Shown: positions 1 to 4,040 of the stretch, piece by piece | Layout of the letters: every line of letters starts with the position of its first letter | Position numbering within the stretch: the stretch's first letter is position 1 | Assembly: GCA_031267995.1 (NCBI GenBank) | Contig: JAIRXZ010000117.1 | Coordinates: 1-9,783 of the forward strand | Length of the DNA stretch: 9,783 nt | Direction: 5' to 3' | Source of the DNA: Odoribacteraceae bacterium | Lineage (GTDB): Bacteria; Bacteroidota; Bacteroidia; Bacteroidales; Marinifilaceae | The notes under the pieces: generated by a model | What the model was told of the DNA's origin: nothing | Database searches by the model: none | The model's input: the letters and a program-made list of their open reading frames with translations, nothing else | Program-made: the position numbers and the translations under genes

Positions 1-15
1 TGGTGATGTCATTCG

Positions 16-47
16 TGCAAAAGAAAAACCACCGGAGGCCAGTGGTT
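16..47 (-). terminator. Terminator-like hairpin 3
   Basis: Positions 27-35 pair with 39-47 with one mismatch (33 against 41). On the minus strand the stem is followed by TTTTCTTTTG. It is the third in-line copy and has the weakest stem of the three. Confidence 0.55.
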
Positions 48-57
48 ATGTCATTCG

Positions 58-88
58 TGCTAAAGAAAAACCACCGGGGGCCGGTGGT
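58..88 (-). terminator. Terminator-like hairpin 2
   Basis: Positions 70-77 pair perfectly with 81-88 (8 bp, GC-rich, loop GGG). On the minus strand the stem is followed by TTTTCTTTAG, a good U-tract. It is the second in-line copy after tRNA-Ser and would catch read-through from hairpin 1. Confidence 0.65.
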
Positions 89-100
89 GATGTCATTCGC

Positions 101-133
101 GCAAAAGAATAACCACCGGAAACCGGTGGTTAT
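101..133 (-). terminator. Terminator-like hairpin 1, nearest the tRNA
   Basis: Positions 109-119 and 123-133 form a perfect 11-bp stem around the loop 120-122. Read on the minus strand it is followed by TCTTTTGC, a moderate U-tract. It begins 9 nt beyond the encoded CCA of tRNA-Ser, so it is well placed to end the tRNA transcript. Confidence 0.65.
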
Positions 134-141
134 GTCGATCG

Positions 142-233
142 TGGCGGAGGGAGGGGGATTCGAACCCCCGGTACAGTTATTCCCGTACGACAGTTTAGCA
201 AACTGTTGGTTTCAGCCACTCACCCATCCCTCC
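142..233 (-). tRNA. tRNA-Ser, anticodon GCT
   Basis: This is a class II tRNA read on the minus strand from 233 to 142. The acceptor stem GGAGGGA (233-227) pairs with TCCCTCC (152-146), followed by discriminator G (145) and an encoded CCA (144-142). The anticodon stem-loop is 206-190: stem ACAGT/ACTGT, loop TTGCTAA, anticodon GCT at 199-197. The T arm with TTCGAAT in its loop is at 169-153. The long variable arm (about 170-189), with a GTAC/GTAC stem, is the serine hallmark. It decodes AGC and AGU codons. Its neighbours are unusual: one 42-bp array starts directly at its 3' end and another occupies its presumed 5' leader. Any open reading frame crossing this interval is spurious. Confidence 0.97.
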
Positions 234-240
234 TTGATCG

Positions 241-382
241 GGCGGCGCGGGTGCCGCTCCTTCTCTTTCCTTACCTTGCCGGGGCGGCGCGGGTGCCGCT
301 CTTTCTCTTTCCTTATCTCGCGGGGGCGACGCGGGTGCCGCTCCTTGTTGATCCTTGCCTCGCGGGGGCGGCGCGGGAGAGG
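241..382. repeat. Second tandem 42-bp array, in the leader of tRNA-Ser
   Basis: Units begin at 241, 283 and 325, with a partial unit at 367-382; the period is exactly 42 bp. Each opens with GGCGGCGCGGGTGCCGCT (third copy with one change, A at 329), continues with a pyrimidine-rich stretch such as CCTTCTCTTTCCTT, and ends in GCGGG or GCCGG. Each full unit except the third holds a perfect GCGGC/GCCGC hairpin. In the tRNA transcript the array would read as purine-rich segments between GC hairpins. The sequence is unrelated to the array at 1-143 although the period is the same. The unit divides by three, so all frames stay open, but no frame has coding support. Confidence 0.85.
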
Positions 383-433
383 TTCGGGATCCCGACTGCC
401 CCTTGGCGCGCCGGCGTGCCGGCGTTGGAGCGG

Positions 434-463
434 CAAAAGTAGCATTTTTTATTTTCACCGCAA
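434..463 (-). promoter_or_regulatory. Bacteroidota-type promoter for tRNA-Ser
   Basis: On the minus strand TTG (463-461) is followed after 19 nt by TACTTTTG (441-434), a perfect match to the TAnnTTTG -7 element with a normal spacer. Transcription should start near 427, giving a leader of about 190 nt before the tRNA that contains the second 42-bp array. The promoter sits just after the stop codon of the small periplasmic protein gene (482). No better match lies closer to the tRNA. Confidence 0.7.
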
Positions 464-481
464 GGGTTCGGGAGAAAAAAT

Positions 482-940
482 CTACCGTTTGTCGCCGCCG
501 GGATCGCGTCCCAGCCGCTTCACCAGCTGGCGGTGGAAATCCCGCTCGGCGTCGAGCATCAGCCAGAGCTTGCGGGCGGAGATGGCGTCGGTGATCCTCC
601 GGTAGTACTCCGCGCGGAGCTTGACGGCGGACTCTTCGGCCACCAACAGGGCGTCCAGGCGCTCGGCGGCCTGGCGTTCGGTGAGGTCGGCGGGGTTTTC
701 GCGCGAGCGCCAGGTGGGTTCGACGGCGTTCTTGATCTTGGCTTGCATCTCGTTGTAGAGGGGCCAGAAGCGGGCGGCCTCGTCGGGGGTGAGGCTCATC
801 TGCCGGGTGAAGAAGGCTACCTTCTGCACCTCGAATTCCCTCCAGCGGTCGTCCCCCGGCGGGGGATCACCAGGCCTGCCCTGGGCGACGAGGGCGAGGG
901 GGGCGAGGAGGGTGGCGGCGAGGAGGAGTATTGTCTTCAC
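482..940 (-). CDS. Small secreted Spy/CpxP-like protein, sensor of ECF-type sigma factor family
   Basis: This 152-residue protein starts with a signal peptide: M-K, a hydrophobic stretch at about 3-17, and a likely cleavage after A19 or Q20. The mature part is helical and charged. It carries the motif KVAFFTRQMSLTPDEAARFWPLYNE (residues 40-64, key residues F43, L50-T51-P52, F58-W59-P60, Y62-N63-E64), typical of Bacteroidota periplasmic proteins encoded beside ECF sigma factors and resembling the Spy/CpxP heavy-metal-sensor group. I chose the GTG at 940 over longer in-frame starts because it creates the signal peptide and its GTGA overlaps the stop of the gene before it, suggesting translational coupling. 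The likely role is periplasmic sensing of envelope stress or binding of unfolded protein; this is inferred from family and context. A T-run follows the stop but no convincing hairpin, so read-through into the tRNA region is possible. Confidence 0.8.
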   Translation of the reverse strand: MKTILLLAATLLAPLALVAQGRPGDPPPGDDRWREFEVQKVAFFTRQMSLTPDEAARFWPLYNEMQAKIKNAVEPTWRSRENPADLTERQAAERLDALLVAEESAVKLRAEYYRRITDAISARKLWLMLDAERDFHRQLVKRLGRDPGGDKR

Positions 941-1251
941 GTGCCGGCGAGTATGATGTCGTTCGACAGGGTGGCGAGGTCGGCCTCGGTGGTGAGGTAC
1001 TCGATGATCTCTTCTCGCGTGGGGTTGAAATCGTTGTCGAGCGATGGTTCGGGGGGTATCGTCGCGGGCGCGGTGATCCATCGCGCCACCAGGACGATGA
1101 GGGCGAGCGTTGCCGCCCAGCCGGCGACGGGGAGTGCAAGCCGCGCGCGACGACGCGGGCGGGGGGCTGCCACGGCGTGACGCGCCAGCCGCTCCTGCAG
1201 GGCGGGGAGGTAGCCGGGGGGGACGCCGAAGGGGTTTTTCTGTTCGTTCAT
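937..1251 (-). CDS. Single-pass membrane protein, probable anti-sigma factor
   Basis: This protein has 104 residues. The N-terminal cytoplasmic part contains NPFGVPPGYLPALQERL (residues 6-22), a pattern usual in short Bacteroidota proteins encoded just after ECF sigma factors. An arginine-rich stretch (31-37) precedes one transmembrane helix at about 38-58, then a periplasmic tail with acidic EEIIEYLTTE (80-89). The arginines suggest the N-terminus stays inside. It lacks the zinc-binding HxxxCxxC of classical ZAS anti-sigma factors, so assignment rests on topology and position. The start is 4 nt after the sigma gene stop and the end overlaps the next gene by 4 nt. The likely role is to hold the sigma factor at the membrane until an envelope signal arrives. 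Confidence 0.72.
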   Translation of the reverse strand: MNEQKNPFGVPPGYLPALQERLARHAVAAPRPRRRARLALPVAGWAATLALIVLVARWITAPATIPPEPSLDNDFNPTREEIIEYLTTEADLATLSNDIILAGT

Positions 1252-1255
1252 GTCA

Positions 1256-1813
1256 TCAAGATATTATGGTGTCCGAAAGTTTGAGGGTCTCCCCCACTTT
1301 TTTGGCGGCGGCGTGGTAGGTGGCCTTGAGGGTGCCGACGGTGACGCCGAGGATGGCGGCGATGTGCTCGTATTTCATGCCGTCGAAGTACTTCATGTTG
1401 AAGACGAGGCGCTGGCGTTCGGGGAGGGCGAGGATGGCTTTCTGGAGTTCGCGCTGGATGTCGTCGCCGCGGAAGTAGGGGTCGCTCTCCAGGCGTTCCT
1501 CGAGGAGGGTGGTGATTTCGCCGGCGTGGCCGCTGATGTCGCGGCGTCGTTCCTGGAGGAAGTTGAGCGCCTCGTTGGTGGCCACGCGGTACATCCAGGT
1601 GTAGAGGCGCGCTTCGTGGCGGAAGTCGGCAAGGCCGCGCCAGACGCGGATGAAGGTGTTTTGCAGGACGTCGTCGGCGTCCTGGTGGCCGATGACGATC
1701 TTGCGGACGTGCCAGTAGAGTCGCTCGCCGTAAGCGGCAACGAGGAGGCGGAAGGCTTTCTGCTCGTCGCCGCCGGGGCGGAGGAGGTGGAGGATGTGAT
1801 GATCGTTGTCCAT
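1256..1813 (-). CDS. ECF-type RNA polymerase sigma factor
   Basis: This 185-residue protein has two domains only, as expected for group 4 sigma-70 factors. Region 2 spans about 18-88 and includes DADDVLQNTFIRVWR (45-59), which binds core polymerase and the -10 element, followed by the YTWMYRVATNEALNFLQ segment (71-87). Region 4 spans about 124-175, with ALPERQRLVFNMKYFDGMKY and the helix-turn-helix EHIAAILGVTVGTLKATYHAAAKKV. The length is normal and no key part is missing. It is the first gene of the sigma / anti-sigma / periplasmic protein triad, 84 nt after the glycosyltransferase gene. I found no TAnnTTTG promoter in that gap, so it is either read from upstream or driven by a different promoter class, perhaps its own. 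Confidence 0.93.
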   Translation of the reverse strand: MDNDHHILHLLRPGGDEQKAFRLLVAAYGERLYWHVRKIVIGHQDADDVLQNTFIRVWRGLADFRHEARLYTWMYRVATNEALNFLQERRRDISGHAGEITTLLEERLESDPYFRGDDIQRELQKAILALPERQRLVFNMKYFDGMKYEHIAAILGVTVGTLKATYHAAAKKVGETLKLSDTIIS

Positions 1814-1827
1814 GTGTTGTTTGGCGT

Positions 1828-1862
1828 GCCGGTGGCGAGGGAGAGGGCGCTCGCCGGTGGCG
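1828..1862. repeat. Direct repeat and hairpin in the sigma factor leader
   Basis: The 10-mer GCCGGTGGCG occurs at 1828-1837 and again at 1853-1862, 25 bp apart. Between them GGCGAG (1834-1839) can pair with CTCGCC (1850-1855). Both lie in the 84-bp gap upstream of the ECF sigma gene. In such GC-rich DNA this may be chance; a regulatory role is only a possibility. Confidence 0.35.
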
Positions 1863-1897
1863 TTTTGGTTCTTTTTTCCGGTAGCTATGACAATTTT

Positions 1898-2920
1898 TCA
1901 GGGGGAAGGTTTATCGAAGGGGGGCAATTTCGAGAAAATGGCGCGGCGACGGGCGAAGTAGTCCCAGAGGATGGCGCGGCGGTAGACGGTGTCGGGCAGG
2001 CGGGGGCGCGCTTCCTTGTCCGTGTCCGGTCGCGAGGCGCGGCAGGCGGCGTAGGCGCGGAGGAGCGAGCGGGCGTTGGCGACTTCGCCCTTGAGGAGGA
2101 AGATGCAGGCGGAGGCGGCGTCGACGATCGTTCGCTGGAGGAGGACGCGGCGACGGCTGCCGGCGGGGAGGTTCTTGCGGAGCATCCACAGGTTGTTGCG
2201 ATAGTTGAGGAAGAGCTTGCGGGGGTGGTTTACCGGCAACGTGCCGCCGCCGAGGTGGTAGACGGTGGAGGCGGGTTCCACCATGATGGCGTGTCCGCGG
2301 TTGTGGAGGCGCCAGCAGAGGTCGATCTCCTCCATGTGGGCGAAGAAGGTTTCGTCCAGCCCGCCGGCCTCCAGGTAGAGGTGGCGGCGGATGCAGAGGG
2401 CGGCGCCGGTAGCCCAGAAGACGCGGGCGGGGGTGTCGTACTGCCCGGTGTCGCGCTCGACGGTGTCGAGGATGCGGCCGCGGCAGAAGGGGAAACCGAG
2501 GCGATCGATGTAACCGCCGCAGGCGCCGGCGTACTCGAAGGTGTCGCGGTGGCGCCAGGAGCGGATTTTGGGCTGGACGGCGGCGACGTCTCTCTCCCTG
2601 TCGAGGAGCGCGACGAGGGGTTCCAGCCACCCGGTGGTGACTTCCACGTCGCTGTTGAGGAGGACGATGTACTCGGCGTCCACCTGGTTGATCGCCCTGT
2701 TGTAGCCCCCGGCGAAGCCGTGGTTACGGTCGAGGAGCAGCCGCTCGACGTCGGGAAATCGGCGCTGGAGGAGGGACACGGAGCCGTCCGTCGAGTGGTT
2801 GTCGGCGACGATGACCCGCGCCAGGGCGGGATTGGTGTGCCGCGTGACGGAGGAGAGAAAGTCGGCGAGGAGCTGCTCGCCGTTCCAGTTTAAGATGATG
2901 ACCGCGCATTTGGTTGTCAT
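1898..2920 (-). CDS. Family 2 glycosyltransferase, rhamnosyltransferase (WbbL)-like
   Basis: This 340-residue protein has a GT-A fold nucleotide-sugar glycosyltransferase domain over roughly residues 4-250. Visible landmarks are the N-terminal strand CAVIILNWNG (5-14), the nucleotide-binding ADNHSTDGS (39-47), the metal-binding LLNSDVEV (87-94, DxD-type with D91), GAAL (172-175) and the acidic FFAHMEEIDLCWRLHNRGH (192-210) that carries the probable catalytic base E197/E198. The arrangement matches the WbbL/rhamnosyltransferase branch of GT2, which adds sugars to cell-surface glycans. The sugar and acceptor cannot be told from sequence. A basic C-terminal extension (about 255-340) follows. There are 12 nt between the acyltransferase stop and this ATG, so the two are probably one transcript. 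The next gene is the ECF sigma factor. Confidence 0.9.
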   Translation of the reverse strand: MTTKCAVIILNWNGEQLLADFLSSVTRHTNPALARVIVADNHSTDGSVSLLQRRFPDVERLLLDRNHGFAGGYNRAINQVDAEYIVLLNSDVEVTTGWLEPLVALLDRERDVAAVQPKIRSWRHRDTFEYAGACGGYIDRLGFPFCRGRILDTVERDTGQYDTPARVFWATGAALCIRRHLYLEAGGLDETFFAHMEEIDLCWRLHNRGHAIMVEPASTVYHLGGGTLPVNHPRKLFLNYRNNLWMLRKNLPAGSRRRVLLQRTIVDAASACIFLLKGEVANARSLLRAYAACRASRPDTDKEARPRLPDTVYRRAILWDYFARRRAIFSKLPPFDKPSP

Positions 2921-2932
2921 GGGTTCACTATA

Positions 2933-3811
2933 TTAAGGTGTATCCGCGGGTCGCGTGTACTTCCACCGGCGGTGCGACCACAGCCAGTACTCCGGCTGGC
3001 GGCGGATAGCCTCCTCCAGGGCGCGGGTGTGGAGGCGCGTCAACTCGCCGGGCGCGAGGCGGGAGGGATGGTCGCACAGGAGGCGGAACTCTGCCTGGTA
3101 GTGTCCTCGCCGCGGCTTGCGGACGTCGATGAAGATGACGGGGATGTCGTACTTCGCGGCGATCTTTTCCGTGCCCTTGAAGACGGGGGTCTCCTGGTTG
3201 AGGAAGGTCGTCCAGAAATTTTGATTCGACTCCTTGGGCGCCTGGTCGGCGACGATGCCCATGATGAACGTCCGCCCCTCGTCGCGGAACCGCGGGGGCA
3301 CGCGCGCCAGGTCGTTCCTCGGCACCGGCGTCATCCCGAAGCGCGAGCGGAGGCGGCGCGAGAGGTTGTCCATCACCCGGTCGTGCAGCGGCTTGTACAA
3401 CGCCAGGAACGGGCACTCGCCCGCGTGCAAGCCGTAGAGCGATAACCACTCCCAGTTCCCGTAGTGCCCCATGACCGCGATGACGGGACGTCCCCCGGCG
3501 ACAAATTCCAGCGGCAGCCCCGGGTTCGTGAACACGCACCGCAACTGCAGGACGCGCGCCGGGGCGTGCCACAGTTTGTAAAACTCCACGGAGACGTCCA
3601 GCAGGTGGTGGTAGAATTTCCGCTCGACGCGGCGGATTTCCGCCAGGTTTTTTTCCGGGAAGGCACGCCGCAGGTTGGCGCGCACGTCGCCCCGGCGGTA
3701 ACGGAACACGTGGTACACGAAAAAATAACCCGCGTCCGAGCACGCGTACAGCAACCCGAACGGCAAGAAGCTAAAAGCCCACAAAAACGCGCGTAAAAGG
3801 TAAGAAAGCAT
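2933..3811 (-). CDS. LpxL/HtrB-like lipid A or lysophospholipid acyltransferase
   Basis: This 292-residue protein matches the usual length of the LpxL/HtrB/LPLAT family. The hydrophobic N-terminus (about 3-35) would anchor it on the inner face of the cytoplasmic membrane. The catalytic motif GHYGNWEW (115-122) gives the H-x4-E pair H116/E121. The later landmarks ADQAP (188-192), the VFKGTEKIAAKYDIPVIF segment (210-227) and WLWSHRRWK (276-284) are characteristic. The family moves a fatty acyl chain from acyl-ACP to a lipid A precursor; in Bacteroidota this may instead serve ornithine lipid or another lipid. The ATG at 3811 is the only start that keeps the full N-terminus, and it lies about 20 nt after a predicted transcription start. 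It heads the minus-strand block with the GT2 gene. Confidence 0.92.
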   Translation of the reverse strand: MLSYLLRAFLWAFSFLPFGLLYACSDAGYFFVYHVFRYRRGDVRANLRRAFPEKNLAEIRRVERKFYHHLLDVSVEFYKLWHAPARVLQLRCVFTNPGLPLEFVAGGRPVIAVMGHYGNWEWLSLYGLHAGECPFLALYKPLHDRVMDNLSRRLRSRFGMTPVPRNDLARVPPRFRDEGRTFIMGIVADQAPKESNQNFWTTFLNQETPVFKGTEKIAAKYDIPVIFIDVRKPRRGHYQAEFRLLCDHPSRLAPGELTRLHTRALEEAIRRQPEYWLWSHRRWKYTRPADTP

Positions 3812-3836
3812 CCGATCTATGGCTTGATTCAGGTTT

Positions 3837-3844
3837 CAAAGATA
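3837..3844 (-). promoter_or_regulatory. -7 element for the acyltransferase operon
   Basis: TATCTTTG on the minus strand (3844-3837) matches TAnnTTTG exactly and lies 25 nt before the start codon. No TTG is found at the proper -33 distance, so this is a partial match only. Confidence 0.5.
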
Positions 3845-3979
3845 GCGGATAAATCGCTCGCCACGCCCCGGGCGCGACAAATTGTTTTGCCGAGGCGGCG
3901 GAGAGCCTGCTACTACGCCTTAGTTTTCAATAATTTGTAGAGGCGTTAAAATTCGCTATTTAAAATACGCGCACACCCG

Positions 3980-4010
3980 TTGCCAATCTCACAATTATTG
4001 TCTACTTTCG
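3980..4010 (+). promoter_or_regulatory. Promoter for the DUF349 gene
   Basis: TTG (3980-3982), a 20-nt spacer and TACTTTCG (4003-4010) match the Bacteroidota -33/-7 pattern with one change in the -7 (C for T). Transcription should start near 4017, about 24 nt before the ATG at 4041. Confidence 0.6.
3991..4001. repeat. Small palindrome inside the promoter spacer
   Basis: ACAATTATTGT is a 5-bp inverted repeat around a single T. It lies wholly between the -33 and -7 elements of the DUF349 promoter, a position where a repressor or activator dimer could bind. No known operator is recognised. Confidence 0.35.
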
Positions 4011-4021
4011 TTGGTCGAAAG
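4005..4021. repeat. Inverted repeat over the -7 element and start site
   Basis: CTTTCG (4005-4010) and CGAAAG (4016-4021) are perfect reverse complements around the loop TTGGT. The left half is part of the -7 element and the right half covers the predicted start site, so it may be an operator. Too little of it would be transcribed to form an RNA hairpin from the predicted start. Confidence 0.4.
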
Positions 4022-4040
4022 ATAAACATATCAGGCAGCC

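Larger units (their letters stand above)
1..143. repeat. Tandem 42-bp array of hairpin units downstream of tRNA-Ser
   Basis: Three full units begin at 1, 43 and 85, and a fourth partial unit begins at 127 and runs into the CCA end of the tRNA gene. The period is exactly 42 bp with no spacers. Each unit starts TGGTNATGTCATTCGTGC, continues through an A-rich stretch and ends in ACCACCGG-NNN-CCGG, which pairs with the start of the next unit. The hairpin centres therefore also repeat every 42 bp (about 37, 79 and 121). The 3-nt loops differ (AGG, GGG, AAA) while the stems are kept, except for one mismatch at 41. The array continues beyond the left edge of the window, so its full length is unknown. 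Period and hairpins are read directly; a termination role is inferred. Confidence 0.9.
3812..4040. other. Divergent intergenic region, 229 bp
   Basis: This region separates the minus-strand acyltransferase from the plus-strand DUF349 gene and is clearly more AT-rich than its flanks, especially 3908-3970. It holds a -7 element on each strand, two small inverted repeats near the plus-strand promoter, and a distant inverted pair ACGCCT / AGGCGT bracketing the AT-rich 3910-3930 stretch. I see no RNA gene, riboswitch or small open reading frame worth calling. It also lies where + strand GC skew changes sign. Confidence 0.6.

Noticed and set aside
1..382. Possible CRISPR array
   Set aside because: Units are contiguous with no unique spacers, and no cas genes are present. 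These are simple tandem repeats.
3..605. Open frame with a 14-residue repeat in its first part, resembling a repeat protein
   Set aside because: It exists because the 42-bp unit is a multiple of three. It runs through the tRNA gene and the second array and then antisense through the periplasmic protein gene.
941..1081. 47-codon N-terminal extension of the periplasmic protein gene
   Set aside because: The extension is arginine/histidine-rich, overlaps the anti-sigma gene in another frame and would hide the signal peptide; the GTG at 940 is the better start.
1250..2893. 547-codon open frame on the plus strand
   Set aside because: It lies antisense to the ECF sigma and GT2 genes, which have full family motifs. 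Its composition (runs of V, G, E, A) is what the reverse of GC-rich coding sequence gives.
3898..3975. Possible dif site in the AT-rich intergenic stretch
   Set aside because: No pair of 11-bp arms around a 6-bp centre resembling known XerC/XerD sites could be identified by eye, so no feature is called.
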